DNA of 64,000 bases from Vitis vinifera (lineage: Eukaryota > Streptophyta > Magnoliopsida > Vitales > Vitaceae), in assembly GCF_030704535.1 (NCBI RefSeq), contig NC_081813.1, positions 3,000,001 through 3,064,000 of the forward strand. Reading direction: 5' to 3'. Position 1 is the stretch's first letter; each line of letters begins with the position of its first letter. The position numbers and the translations under genes are program-made. Shown piece by piece: positions 35,601 to 56,639 of the stretch. A model generated the notes under the pieces. It saw only the letters and a program-made list of their open reading frames with translations, had not been told where the DNA came from and ran no database searches.

Positions 35601-37556
35601 TTAAAAATTCAAAGCTTCTTGAACTTGGGAACATGATCTCTGCATTCGAACCCCGCTTAGGCTAGTCCTTGATGCCATTATTTCATTGAGGGAAAACCGC
35701 CTTTTGGGGCCAGGCTCAGGTCTTTGCTTTGGGGCACTGTGAGACCTCAGTTTGGCCTTGAATGATTGAGTGTTGGCCATATAGTTGGGGAAGTTGGAGT
35801 AAGGCCGGAAGAAGCTGTCCCCACATACGCTCTTGGCTGGTGTAACTGGGGCCACTGCTCGGCTAGTGTTTGCAAGCCGAGGAGTGCTTTGGGCAGTGGA
35901 GAACCTACATTCGTCGCCAGTGAAGCACCATTCGAAGTCTTGAAAGTTTCTGCAATCGGGTATGGAGAGTCGGGCTGGAACTGGACATGGAAGAGGTGAT
36001 GAGAGTGTTAGGTATGGCGGGTCTTCGCCTGAATCTGAGGTTGAAGTATTCATCATTCTGCGGGATCTTGACTTGGGCTTGAATGTATCGATTTCGACGA
36101 TCTTTGGGCTTTCATCAAATGCATTAACTGAAGTCTCAAAAGATGTTGACATCCTCTTACTGTGGAATTCACTTCTGGTTTCCTCAAACCTTTCCTGGAA
36201 AAAAAAACCCCAATCCATTACAACAAAATTATAAACTCAGAGACTATCACATTCTACAGAAAGCAGTGAATCCAGTTCTCACAATGGATCTTCTAGGCCT
36301 CATTTCTGGTGGAAATCTGTTTTCTTTGTTGCGGGCACGGAGAGTTCTTTGGGATCGAACAGCAGCCTGAGCCCTTATAAGAGCTTGCATACTATGAAGG
36401 GTTGCGGCAGCCCGCTTTCGAACAAGAAAACCCCTAACAAGAGCCTGCAACTTCACCAATCCTTTCAAAGCTCTATGCGCCTTTCGGGCCTGAGCTTGGG
36501 ACAAAAAATGGAAGAGGTTTAACAATGACACTAACTAAGAATGAAAATATTCACAGAAATTGAGCCATAAACCTGCAGAAGACACTCAAAAGTATGGCAG
36601 TCCTCTGGTAGAAAAATCCAAAAGAGGGAACATAAAGAACCAAAATACCAACACAGAAGAAACGGTAATAGAAACAGTAGTATTAATCAAACCCAAAAGA
36701 ACAGGGAAACCAATCAATGGAAAATTCAAAATACAAAATTTCAAATTTCAAAATTTCTGATTCAGGACAGAGTACCAAAAGGAATACGAGATGAAGAGAA
36801 ACATTCTAAATGACAAAATCAAGAGACAGAAGGCATAAGTACTGTTTGATTAACATTAGAAAGTATATAGTATACTGAATGAGATCATAGTTAAAAAAGC
36901 ATGAAATGTACTTCAAATGTTTGGAACACTACGAACTGAATGAGAATGATACATAACATATCTAAAAGCATTCAGAGCAACAGTTTGTGATAGCTAAAAA
37001 CAAAGCAGAAACAGGGGAAATGAGAACATCCCAAGTGAGAGAACCAATTTGTAAGATGAATATTTTTTTTTTTTTGATAAATAATTTGTAAGATGAATTT
37101 GAAGCTTCAGAGATCAAGGAAATGAATCAAAAACGAAAACCCACTTACCAAATATCCCCTAAAAACAGTCTGAATCTTGGTTGCAGCCCACCTGTCTCTG
37201 CCTCCACCAAAGAGGGTTCCTCTGCCATGGCTTGTGAGCCTCACCACAGCCACTGCAGCCTGTGCTGCGGCCACCGCAGCATCCGCAGCGGCTGCGGTGG
37301 CTGCAGCCACAGCAATTGCGTGCTTGTTCTGCTCTTTCTCTGTCTCAGAAATGTAAGATCTCAACCAAGCGGAATCAACCGGAATGTTGGCCGGAAAGTT
37401 GACTGGGTTCTGACCCACACCAGAAGTATCCCTCCCTGGCTTGGCAAAACTCCACCTTTTCTTCTCCTTCCGGTCACCAGCGGTGGAATTCTCCACCTGT
37501 TCCTTGTCTTTCTTCATCCCCAACAAGCCTCTCAACCACCTTGTAGCTCTTCCCAT
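35601..37556 (-). CDS. IQ-DOMAIN (IQD) calmodulin-binding protein
   Basis: Minus-strand exons 37556-37149, 36489-36283 and 36194-35601, phase 0 throughout, give 402 residues. Start [19 protein letters not shown] is the IQD N-terminal signature; I prefer it to the in-frame Met four codons upstream. The IQ67 region runs across the first intron: [16 protein letters not shown] / [41 protein letters not shown], with IQ motifs spaced as in the family and the intron splitting the first IQ motif as is typical. An Ala/Val-rich helix ([20 protein letters not shown]) precedes it. The C-terminus has the IQD ending RRFSLNEI with [13 protein letters not shown] proteins are plant scaffolds linking calmodulin to microtubules and the plasma membrane. 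Confidence 0.93.
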
Positions 37557-37832
37557 TTTCTCCCACAAAGAATTGGGTGTGGGAACAAAACCCCTAGAAA
37601 GAAAAAGACAATGCTCAGTGCTGAATCCAAAAACCCCCCTTTTTTCCTTACAATTAGAGTTGGAAAATAGAGAGAATGATATGAGACACCCAAAAATTCT
37701 TAAGAGACAAACAAGGCAACGAGTAGGGAACTAGAGAGAGAATACCAAGTGCTGAATCCAAAACACAAGTTGGGGTTTATTGGGAGGGAAAGACCAGAAA
37801 CCTATGTCCCTCTGGAATGTCGAATGAGAGAC

Positions 37833-37873
<41 letters not shown>

Positions 37874-38900
37874 AGAGATGTGAATGCAAAGATACAAGTG
37901 TGGAGTATTGAGAAGAAAAAAAGCTCTGAAAGATCTACAGAATCTTTACATGTAGCAAGCAGAGAAGTGATGAGAACAGGTTGTGGAAGAAAAGATTAAC
38001 AAAAGGGGCATCACAACCTTAAAAAAAGGGATAAAGATTGGGTATACTCTTTTGAAAAGAAATTTCTGACAGCACCTCGTGAAGAACTGCATTACAAGAC
38101 AAAAAGATGTCTCAGAAAGATACAGAGATTAAAAATATTTGAGATTTACAGACCCCAACAGAATGAAAAACAAGGACTAGTAATCACAAATCTGTGTGAG
38201 AAAAGGAGAGAGAAAACAGGGCACAAGCACAAACCCACCTTCTCAAATTCAAAAAAGAGCCGAATTCCCCCACTTCCTCCAATGACAAATTCAGTGAATG
38301 AACCTACAAAAGGCACTTCCCCTGCTCCCTCCCTCCCTCTTTCTCTCTTACTTTCTCTCTCTAGATGTGTGTCTCTCTACAGCCTATAACCCTGGTTTTC
38401 TCTCTCTAGTCCCAACTATGTTTTGTCAATGAGTTTGAACCAAAAAAGAAGGGAAAAAACCACCCAAAACAAACCAAAAGCAGCCAATAGAAAACTGAAA
38501 ACCCAATCTAAAAACTAAAGTAAAAAAGCCTCTTTTTTTCTCTCTCCCAACAAATCTCTCTTTTTCTCCCTTTCTCCCTCTGACTTTCTGGAGCAACGTG
38601 TACTCAAAATGAACAACCCCACTCCCAGGCCATCCCTCTAATACAGCATATCAGCGGCTGATAATCCCGTGAAGCCCTTCATTTTCCTTTCTTTTTTTAA
38701 AAAAGGTTTTTTCTCTCAAACCCACTTCTGAAAACCCCCCATTTTCTCTCTCGTTCTATCTCCTTCCAAACACAGAAATGAAGCTTTATCTATTACAATC
38801 TTCTGCTACTCTACACCCTCTCTCAACCCTTTAAAGCCAAACAACCAAAGCCACCTTGAGACTCTCTCTCTACTGAGCAGCCATTAAAGGCCTACCCACT
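37557..38900 (-). promoter_or_regulatory. 5' leader and promoter region of the IQD gene
   Basis: Upstream of the IQD start on the minus strand. A (GA)n run at about 37836-37870 reads as CT in the gene's sense, and more CT-rich stretches follow at 38330-38410 and 38530-38590. Long CT-rich leaders with a leader intron are common in plant genes, but I cannot fix the transcription start. Confidence 0.45.
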
Positions 38901-41740
38901 AAAAAGGGGATTTTTCTAGCTTCTTTTTGTCCCAAATAACAAGCCAAAAAGGCTGGTGAAACTTCCTTTCTTCTTTTTTGGGTAAGAGGGACGATCTTCA
39001 GTTGGGTTTTTTTTCCGTATCTTACTGCAAACCCCTCAGAAAATTTTCACTGATCCTTTTGATGATTCGTGGAGCATCATTTCTGCCATCGTTTCTGCAC
39101 AAAATCTCTGAATCATATTGGTTGAAAAAGAAATTTTGGGCAAATGTGTGTATTTATTGAGCAGATGTGAGCGGTTGTCTTTTTTTTTTTGGAAGATAAG
39201 GACAAGACTCATTAAGGCGATGGCCTTTGCCTGATGGATGACTGTTGGGTTTTTAACTTTCCTACTTCTTGGGGATGCCGAAGTTATCATCACCGTGAAA
39301 AATGGCACTCCCTCTCTATTACCTGATTTTTAAATTTTGATTTCAAATCTTCCCATTAGAAATATCATAAAATTCAACCGTTACTTAATGCCCAAAAAAA
39401 AAAAATTCTTTAGTCAGATCTTCACATTTTTTCATTTGATTCTTCAGAGATTACTTCTCTCACGATTGCTCTCTTTGCCATGGCAACATATTTACTTAGG
39501 GGAGGCGTTTGTACGTAAAAATAAGGAATGAGAATGATATTTTGTTTTTATTGGAAATGACCTGTGATTCTATTTTTATTGTTTAAATAAATTTATGAAT
39601 TTATGTTTGGAATGATTGATTATTTTCTCGATATTTGATAATAATAGAAATAAAAATAAAAAAGGAATAAATAGGTAATAATACCTTTACATTTTAAAAG
39701 GATAAATTTTGACTAATTCAAAATTTGAAATTATTGATAAAGGTTTAAGAGACTCACCCGTAGAAGGATCCGATGAACGAGTCTCTAGCTTTGCAAAAAA
39801 AAACACAAAGACATCCGGATTGATAAATGAAATATAATGATAAAATAGTAATTTTAATCATAAAAGGTAGTTTAGTTGGTCAAACTTTAGATTTGCTCCT
39901 CAATGGTTACTAGTTTGAATCCCTTCAAAATCATTGGTTCCGTGAGATTAGTCGAGATGCACGTAAGCTGACCCGGACATCACAATTATAAAAAAAATGA
40001 TAAAATAGTAATTTTATCATGTCTAATATAATGAATGAATCAAAATAGCACCTCTATGTGATAAATTAAAAATCCACTTATAACTTAGATTTGATTTTCA
40101 TTGAAATATTTTTTATTTCATTTATCCCTTCATAAAATTTATTGAATAAAATGAATAAAATTCCTATTTCTCATGTACCAAACACCCTAAGATTTACAGC
40201 ATTCTTGAGCAGCAACCCACCATCCTTAAGACAAAAAATGGCCCTAGTTTAGATAAGTCTCAGCTACACGTACAACATTTGTTTTGATGGTGTAGAAAAA
40301 CCCTAATCCCAAACCCATCACCCATATCATACTTTTGGAAAAAGGTTAAGCAAATCCTAATCCCACTTGTAAGATTACAAATGTGGAAAGCCGGATTCCC
40401 CACCTTTGTGGCAGTATCATCTTTGGGTGCCCATTCCAAAGGTCAGACTCCTCAAACATTCCAAGCTCGTTTGGTAATTGATTTTTAAAATATAAAATAA
40501 TTTGTGAACTTGGAAAACATGTATGATAGATTTTATTTTATTTTTTAAAACTTTGTTATTTCTTAAAATAAATTTAAATGTTTTAAGTTGTTTTTCAATA
40601 TTTCAAGTAAAAAATGAAAATATAAAAAATATTTAATTTTTTTTAATATTATATAAATGTATAATGATTTCATGAAGAATAAGTAAAAAAAAAAAATACT
40701 ATTAATTATGTTTGAGTTCTAAAATCATTTTTTTTTCTAAAACAAAATTTAGAATTATTTTTAAAACTCTCAAGTTAAATACATTTTATATTCTCAATAT
40801 TTGGTGTCTTTTACATTCAAAACCCGACATTTTATCTTTTAAACTTATTAAATACCAATATGTTCTCAATTACAAACTTTTCATAAAATTATAAAAAATA
40901 TTAATCTTTTCATGCTTTGGTTAAAATATTAAGTATGAAATTGAATAAAACTAACTTTGAATTAAGATTTTTCAAATGCCTTTAAAACATAATAGATAAC
41001 AAATTTGATTTTTTTATTTTAAATAGATGTTCACAGGATTGTTCGTGATTTTCGCATGCAACTGCAAACCATGACGACTTCGAATTTAGGTAATAAATGT
41101 TTGTTTTTACATTTCAGTCATTTTTCTTTGTATTTTAGCATTGCTTTTTTACTTAACAAACTATTTATTGACCTTTTAATAAGTTAGGGGTTGCATTTTA
41201 ATAAATTTGGGGATTGGGGTGTTAAGTTCTGAACGTGAGGTGTTAAGTTCTGAATGTGAGGAGACGAAATGTAAAGCTGGCTAGCTTCCCCCACCATGAT
41301 CAATCATCAATACTAGCTTTCTTCTTATAACAGATGTGAAGTATGCAGCAGTATAGCACATGAATGATAAAACAACCACACCACTGTTACAAAACAAGCA
41401 TCATGGCTTGTCCAGAGGCTAGTAAAGGGGGGACCCTCCTGAAAAAATAGGCCAAAGACTTGATCTTGTACCCTCTTGAAATGGTATGAAGTCACACAAC
41501 CTTGTTCAACACAGTTCCATTAATAAAGGTTAAGTAGTGACTAGTGAGTTCATGATGAGGGTATCCTCATCTGGACACCTACTTTATTGAACATCATGTC
41601 ATTCAATTAATGAATCCCAAACAAAAATTATATATTGAGTCAAAAATTGGTATTTTGATTTTTTTTTTAAATTGCTTTTCCTCTTTGGTTTACAATAAGG
41701 TCAATGCCTGGTCACTTCCGTGAGTGATTCTTAATATTCC
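38901..41740. other. AT-rich intergenic region
   Basis: No supported gene. A word 'gtgttaagttctgaacgtgag' is tandemly repeated at about 41219-41258. Otherwise short A/T runs only. Confidence 0.5.
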
Positions 41741-41879
41741 CACCGGAATCTACTGATGTCAAGATTTTTGGACTTTTTTTGGATCGGTTCGGTAAGTAGA
41801 CATGTTGACCAAAATTCAAATTTGTGTATTTTTTTATTTTTTACTTAATTTTTGGGAAAATGAGAAATAATTCAAATTT

Positions 41880-42240
41880 TATGTCCTTTGGAGCCAAGAC
41901 AATAACATGGTGGTTGAACAAACTTGAAGTGGCAATGAAGGAATTAAAGTTGTTGATCAATTTGTTGGTTGGTTATAAACCTAGTGACTTTATATGAATG
42001 CATGGAAAACTAAAGATGGGGTAAGCTTTGAGAGAATAATTCTTGTTTGAGCTGTGAGAAAGTGAGGGAAAATTGTTTTGTTAATTTCTTGTTTACACCC
42101 TGTAATATTAATTCTCTAACTACCCATGTTTGGAGTGATTGTTTTCGTGCTACGACTTTAATAATTTCTTAATCAATTGCTTCTATAATTGTGTAGGCTT
42201 TGGTAAAGTCTTCAAATAACAAATTGGTATTAGAGTTAGG
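41880..42240 (+). mobile_element. LTR-retroelement fossil, LTR-end piece
   Basis: A balanced-composition stretch ends just before 'ttggtattagag', which resembles the initiator-Met tRNA primer-binding word common to plant Copia and Gypsy elements. No coding domain was recognised. The element is broken and only this end is visible. Confidence 0.35.
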
Positions 42241-42328
42241 TTAGAATTTGCAAAGAGAGATGTTAAAAAGTTTTATTAGAAAAAATAATGTTAGATTATG
42301 GAAGGTTGAGATGTGTTATGCCAATGAA

Positions 42329-42777
42329 AGCTCTGATACCGATTTGTTGTGCCAATGAAAGCTTTCACATAAACAATAAATGAAGTTTTAATGTAATTCG
42401 ACCAATTATGTTCATATATATAGATGAGAGGAAATATTTTTATTATATAGTAAAGAACATTACAAAATAAATAATCAGTCACAACTATTGGATTTCCGAA
42501 ATATCTCATATTTCCACACTCCTTATATTCATATCCTACCACAAATTCCCTCACTCTATCGGATATCTCTCATTCTCCCTTATATCTTTATCAAACTCTT
42601 ATAGTCTCTATAAACTTATCTCTATGTCATAACTTTTTTTTTCTTTACGACTTAAAATGTTTATAAAGATATTTTTAATAACTTTTCTTATTTTATAATA
42701 AAATATAATATTACAATAATATATCAACTTACACAAATAAATTTATACTAAATAGAAATTTGTAACACTTTCCAACA
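42329..42777 (-). mobile_element. LTR-retroelement fossil, near-solo LTR with primer-site word
   Basis: On the minus strand the piece runs from TGTTGGAAAGTG (42777) to GGCACAACA, about 430 bases with TG...CA ends. It is followed by AATCGGTATCAGAGC, a Met-tRNA primer-binding word. No internal domains follow, so the element is a broken remnant. Family unassigned. Confidence 0.55.
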
Positions 42778-43796
42778 AGATGAGAGGCCAATTTGAGAGG
42801 AGAGAAGAATTTAACAATTTCTTTCTATTAGAAAGCAAAAACAAGATTATCTTGATCTTGAGAATATTCAAAGCAAGGGTGAAAGTGAAGAGTGAAGTAT
42901 TATTTTGTTGAATTCTCTATAGGAATCACATGACAACTTAGTGGACACCATGTTGCATGGCCATCACATGTTGTCTTTGAATCAAGTTCAAGATGCTCTT
43001 GATTCAAAGGGATTAAAAAAGAAAAGCACAAGATAGAGACGAAACCTCATGAAAAGGCCTTATTGTAGTCAAATTTTTTTAGTATATTTTAATATTTAGA
43101 ATTACAAGCATTGGACCCTTGGTCATACTTATATTATTAAATTATAAAATTACAATCTTTTATATTTTTATACATATTACTTAAAAAAAAATACAATAAT
43201 TTTTTATTTTTTTTATTTTTTTACTTTTTGAATGTATATTGTGTAAAAATTTCAATATCTATGGTTAAGGTTTCAAATCCTAGGGTCATTTATGTCTAAT
43301 TGTTCATAAAGGAGAAATTAAACAAAATCATTTTCAAATAATAAAATAAATAAAAATATAGAAATTACAAAATTGTGACACAATAAAGCCCTAAAAGTTT
43401 TAATATTTAAAGGAATACTAATTAAAATAAGACCAATATCAAATTATCAACAATAAATATTAACTATAAACACCAAAATAAATAAAATACTAAGAAAAAT
43501 AAAAAATTTCCAATGATGGTAAATTTTTTATTAAAAAATGAGAAAGAAAAAGTTTATTCAAGAAAAAAATGCAAACAAAACTAGAAAATTTAATTTCTAT
43601 TGATTAAACCATTGAAAGTGTCCATTTCCATATTTTGTATGGTACTTCATTTGAGTTTTCATTACTAAGTGAGTTTTGTGATTTTATTGTTAATTAATAA
43701 TAATAATAAAGTTTTTAAGACTTTATTCGAGTGCATTTCAATCCAATTTACGATCTTTTAATGCATCATCTTCAATCATAGTTGATTATTATATTC
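42778..43796. other. AT-rich intergenic region
   Basis: No gene, repeat or RNA recognised beyond low-complexity A/T tracts. Confidence 0.5.
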
Positions 43797-43921
43797 GAAT
43801 GCATTTGGTAATGATTCTATAAATTTTTTTTGGTTTTTCTAATATTTGAAATTTTTTATTTTTTAAGTATTAGAAATATCAAAAACACTTTACGACCATT
43901 TTCAATTGATTATTATATTCG

Positions 43922-44040
43922 AATGCATTTGGTAATGATTCTGGAAATTGTTTTTGGTTTTTTTAATATTTAATTTTTTATTTATTTTTAAAGTATTAAA
44001 AAGACCAAAAATACTTCCAAAATTCGTTATCAAATGCATT
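43922..44040. mobile_element. 119-bp MITE with ~25-bp terminal inverted repeats
   Basis: Left end AATGCATTTGGTAATGATTC; the right end reads back as AATGCATTTGATAACGAATT. The whole piece can fold into a hairpin. A partial copy precedes it at about 43797-43890 and a relative lies at 56279-56394. I could not fix a target duplication, so superfamily is open. Confidence 0.75.
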
Positions 44041-46060
44041 ATTTATCGAGTTTAAAGTTGCAAATTAAGAATTGTTGATAATTTTCTTTTAATTATAAAG
44101 TACTACGTGAGGAACATTATAGAGTGTCATTTAAAACCATAATTTAAGTATAAAAAAGTTTAAGGCGGGATTGAAACCTTGGTAGTTTAGTGGAGCCCTT
44201 AATTTAAGATTGAAGTATGAGGAGAGTAAATATATGTCGGGATTTGATAAAACCATTCTAAATATTATAATTTGTGTATCTTTATCATTTTCTCTATTTA
44301 CTTGATAATCTATTTAAATTATCCATAGTTCTTCATTATTGTTATTTGTATTCATTAAGTTAATATTTTTTTTTAACCTCTAGCCGTCTATTTGCTTAAA
44401 ATTTCATAAATAAAAAAAAGAAAGAGAGAAAATATTAAAAAAAAATGAAAAAACAATAAATTATTTTTAATTTATTTTTTACTTTATATAAAAAAATTAA
44501 TAATTTAAAAATACAAAACTTATAACAATTTTTAGTTGTATTTGATTTTTTAATATTTTTCATAATAAATTAAACACAAGAAAATGATCTTTTATATATA
44601 TATTTTTTTTCTATTGCATTTTAAAAATAATAATAATAAAAAATATTAAATCCTAACATTAAAGTTTTGATCTCACTATTTACTTCGTCTGTCTCATTCT
44701 AGATTTTTAAATACATTTTCCTTTAATAACCTTCTATTTCAAAACTTTAAATATGAATATGAAATTATTTAAATGAGAATTTTCATTTTGGACTTCGAAG
44801 CGGTTGATTTTGGTAACCGGCCAGGGCGGCCACGTTGTAACTCCCAATGATAGAATGCCACGCGTTCACACAGTACAAACATAGCTGGCAAGTCAGTATA
44901 GGTCGTTGGACACGTGTCGATCACTCAACACTCTGCCGACTTTAAAAAAGCACCCGGGCCGGTTTATTTCAATTGGTTGTCTTGTTCTCCGGCCCGAACC
45001 GGCTTGGTTGGCGGCACGTGAAACAGCTGTCGGTACCCTCCAAAGATAGATTCAATCTTGAATGAATCTTGGCACGTCATATCCAAAATCCATAAAATTA
45101 AATGACATGAAAAATTTATTTCAATTTGACCAATTAATATTAGGATTAATTGATTAAAAATAATGAAAGCATCCTACATTTATAAAACTAACCTCCCCAA
45201 TTTTTGAATTTAAAGAGTAACCCATTTTTACCATAAATACCCTTCAATATTTTCATTATTTATACTTGTATTTTAAAATAAAATATTACATTTTTAAGGA
45301 AAAAAACGAGTATAAAAACAAATTTTTTTTTATATTTTTTTTGAAATCCATATTTTATCTAAAATAAATTTTACAACTCTGGTATCAAAACGATTTATAA
45401 TATATACTTTTTTCAAATTCACATTTTATACAAAATAAATTTCTCAAATCTAGTATTAGGCAATATATAGTAGATTGTTACCGACAAAATGGTATAAAAG
45501 TTAATCTTTATCTCATAATGAAGTTAGTTTGAACGGATATTTATCCATTTAACCATTCAATTCCATGTGGTAGAAGGAGGGCACGTCCGTTTTGAAAGTG
45601 TTTATCGATATGTCAAATTTTTTTATTTATTTTAAACTTAATATTAACATTTTTAGAAAGTATTAATTCGGATCCCTCCTAATCATATGGTATTATCATA
45701 AAAGGTTATCCCAAATTCCCAAGATTATAAAAGAAGTTTCTAGATCCAGAGGGGCTGGCACCGTTTTTGCTTAGGTGGCAATTAGAAGTTTTAGGAATAT
45801 AAAAACAAATAAAAAAATACAATGACCCACCTTGGGAGACACCAAATTAGTCTACCATATGAAGTCAATAGCATAATAAATAAAGGTGGTAGTAAAGAGA
45901 AGTGAAGAAAATACTAGAAAAAAGAAAAACGTGTCATAAATTCATAATTTTTTTATAGAATTTATTTAAAAAAATGTAAATTTTATTTCTAAATTTATCA
46001 AAATTGAAATAATATTGTGAATTTATTTCCAACTCCAAAATAAAAATAAAGAGAAAATTC
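44041..46060. other. Intergenic upstream of the poly(A) polymerase gene
   Basis: AT-rich except for the GC-rich patch at 44800-45080 described separately. No gene seen. Confidence 0.5.
44800..45080. promoter_or_regulatory. GC-rich patch with two G-boxes
   Basis: A sharp composition change holds a perfect palindrome GACACGTGTC (44909-44918), a second CACGTG (45015-45020), and several 'ccgg' and 'cggcccg' words. It sits about 1.7 kb upstream of the next start codon. It could be a distal regulatory island or a fragment of inserted DNA. Confidence 0.35.
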
Positions 46061-46066
46061 AAAGGG

Positions 46067-46750
46067 TATATATAAAACCCTATTTTCCACGCGTCAATGG
46101 GGAAAAAAGGAAAGACAGAGTTTCCTTGTGGGTGACGTTACCAATATTCTCTGACCCGGAGGCCACCACCAGATATTAAAATAAAAATCACCGAAACTCG
46201 GATCCCCGAAATGCCCACCGAATAAAATATCCTAAATACATGAGAAAGAAAATCACCACTCTGCCCTAATTCAGATCGACGTCCGCGCTTTCCCACCGCT
46301 CTCGCTCGTTCTCTCTCTCTTTTTCTCATCCCTCTGAACTCACCTTCCTCTAGGGTTTCGTCTCTTTCTTTCCTCTCTTTTGTCTCTAGACCTTTTGCTT
46401 TCTCTATCGAGAGGGCGGTGCCTCTGTCTGCTCTCAGATCTGCGCTCTCTACGCTGTAGGGTTTCCATTTTTATCAATTCGGTTTGATATTCTTGGTTCT
46501 TCGTTTCGATGTTTGGTCGTGGCGATTTAGGGTTTCGTTCGTCAATTTTCGTTGATTCTTGCGGTGAAGGGTTCGGTTTTTTACGGCGGCGCCTCCAATC
46601 TTGGTTTCTTGGATTCTAGGGTTCGGGGTGGAAATTGGGTTGATTTTGGTGTTTTTTGGGGTTTGGATTCGGATATAGGTGTAGGGTTTGATTTTATTTC
46701 ATTTTTATTTTTATTTTTTTTAGTTTTTTGGGGTTTTGTTTTGTGTCGGT
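46067..46750 (+). promoter_or_regulatory. Poly(A) polymerase promoter and leader
   Basis: TATATATAAAA at 46067-46077 is followed by a leader rich in CT and 'agggttt' words, typical of a housekeeping plant gene. The coding start is 46751, so the leader would be about 650 bases. A leader intron cannot be excluded. Confidence 0.55.
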
Positions 46751-54124
<7,374 letters not shown>

Positions 54125-56278
54125 AAGACCAGAATTCAACTGGAACCAAGAAATCTAGGCTGTGAAACACCGTGATGGCTCAGAAGAGAGACAGAAAGCC
54201 AGCAGTTCTGGTAAGTGACATGTCAATTGCTGGCTTTCATTTCTTTCTTTTTTTTCAGGCAGGCTCTCGAATGCTATATTTGCGGTTTTTGGGAACCAAA
54301 CAAAGAAAAACAACAAACAATATTGATATGAAGAGCAGAGGGTGCAGCTTTGCTACTTTCCTGTACAGTTTTAGTTTATGAATCAAGCTGTGCTGCATAA
54401 GAGATTGAGCTCCCACATGGCTCATGAAAAGGGGGTAATGTGGTTGATGCTCATCATGTTTAGCAGGCAGCAACTAGGGTTGTAGTTATTTTCGCTTTCT
54501 ATGCGGGTGTGGGAAAGTGTCCAAGTGTGCCTTCTTTGTGAAAATGGTTGGGATAATGTTTATGTTAAGGTTACAGACTCTAAAAGAGGGGGAGAATGCG
54601 AAGGGAGGTGTGGTTATTGGGGGTGTGCCTGCCCTCTCACATTTCAGTACACTCGATTGATGCCTTTGTAATCAACACCTTTACTTAATATATATCAACC
54701 CTCTTCGTTCTCTGTGTACTGAAGTATTTTTTTGTATTATATTTTATTTTGGCCACGAGCTTGATATTTTGAGTTTTGATTGGGCGACGCAACCACAACC
54801 ATCTATTCACCGACCTTCCTGGTTGGGAATGAAGAGTTGTCAGAAGGGGGTGGACGTTCCTTTGCCTTGGAGATGAATGTTGTTTTGTATTTGGTGTGCC
54901 TACGGATAGGGCACCCTATACCCGTTGGGCTCTCCGAATACCCAAATTGCCGGAAATTTCTTGACGACAGCGGGTGGTTGAATGCTTTTCCTCTCCCTAG
55001 GGCCATTTCTTTACAATACTGCTGAGAGTCGAAACAACCATGTCAGTCAGTTGTAACTTTTAAAGGCTCATTCCATAGTGTTTTCGAAAAAATAAGGGCC
55101 CGTTTCAAAATACAGTTTTTAATTTTTTTTTTTTATAAATAAATGTGTTTGAAAAGATATTTTAAAAAATAGTTTTTCAATATTAAAAACAAAAAAATTT
55201 GTTTAATAAAAGATTTTGTATTGTTTAAATCAATGTCTTACTTTTATTTTATAAAAAGTTTGTAAATTTAATTTATAATAATATAAAATTTTAAAATTTT
55301 TTTTTGGTTAAAAATGAATAATCCTAATTATCAATGCTATTTTATTTAAAATAAATAATGAATAAAATTTTACTTTTTAATATATAAATGAGCCTAAGTT
55401 TTTTATTACATATGCACATATTTAGTACTCAATTTTGAACATAATATTTTAAAGTATTTTAATTTAGTCTAAAACTAATTGAATTAGTTTTTTTAATGCA
55501 AATTATTCTTAAAAATTAAAGAATTTATTAAACAATTTTAATTATTAATTATATCTTACTTAATTTATAATTTATTTACCTAGTGATAATTTTTTAAAAA
55601 AAAAATATATAGTTGTTTGTATGGGATAATTACTCATGATATATCAATTTTCCTCTATTATTTTTTTTCAATGATTAGATTTATTTTTGAGTTCTAAATT
55701 ATTTTTAAATTTATTAAATTCATTAATAAATTCAATAAAAAGTTACTTGATTTGAAGTTCATTTTTCTAGTGGGAAAATTTATAAAAGCATAATTATGTG
55801 TAAAAAAAAATAATAGTCATTATACACCAAAAGAAATAATAGTCATAATAAACCAAATTTTTATCCATAAATTTTATGGTATTAATAAGTTTATTATTTA
55901 AGTTTTAAATTATTTTTAAAAATTAGTAGACTTGTTAATGAATCAAATACATTAAGTTTTATTTAATTTAAAGTTCACTTGCCTAGCGAACAAAATGAAA
56001 TAATAATTTTATATATAAGAGAAACAATATAATTGTTTTAAATCAATTTGAATTCATAAATTTTTTTGTCTTAATGAGTTTATTATTTAAGTTTTAAATT
56101 ATTTTTAAAAATTAATACATTTATTAATAAATCCAACATATTAAGTTTTGTTTAATTTGAAATTAATTTGTCTAATAAAAAAATATCGAAAAATAATGAT
56201 TCTATGTAAAAAAATATATATATAGTATGTGTCTTTCTTTATTATTTTTAAAAATTAGTGAAACAACTTTTACTTAAA
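54125..56278. other. 3' flank of poly(A) polymerase and AT-rich spacer
   Basis: The 54125-54700 part is probably 3' untranslated region. A balanced stretch at 54780-55030 has an 81-codon frame with no recognised features, so I did not call it. The remainder is AT-rich. Confidence 0.5.
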
Positions 56279-56394
56279 ATGTGTTTGGTAATGATTTTAA
56301 TAAGTGTTTATAGTATTTCTTACAATAAGAAATTTTTTTATTTCAAGTATTAGAAAAACCAAAAATACATTTTAAAATAACTGTCAAACATTCT
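56279..56394. mobile_element. Small MITE related to 43922-44040
   Basis: Left 'tgtgtttggtaatgatttta' and right end 'aaataactgtcaaacattct' are imperfect inverted repeats of the same family word (TTTGRTAAYGATT). No target duplication is evident. Confidence 0.55.
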
Positions 56395-56639
56395 CTTATT
56401 CTCTAATAATTATTTTTTATTTCACTTTGTTTAATAAAACTACAAACAAAGAACAATAATCAAACAATGTTATAAATTTTTAAAAATTCCACCAAACAAG
56501 AAACTTTCGAAATTAAAAAAAAAAAACTCTTTTTTGGACATTTTGTAAAATAAAATTTTATTTGAGAACTTCAAATGTTATTAAGTTATATTTAATATTT
56601 AGAAATAACTTTTATTAGTGTTTACTTTCAATCATTTTC

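Noticed and set aside
54780-55025. 81-codon frame in a balanced-composition stretch
   Set aside because: No recognisable domain, no splice context, and another frame of similar size on the opposite strand.
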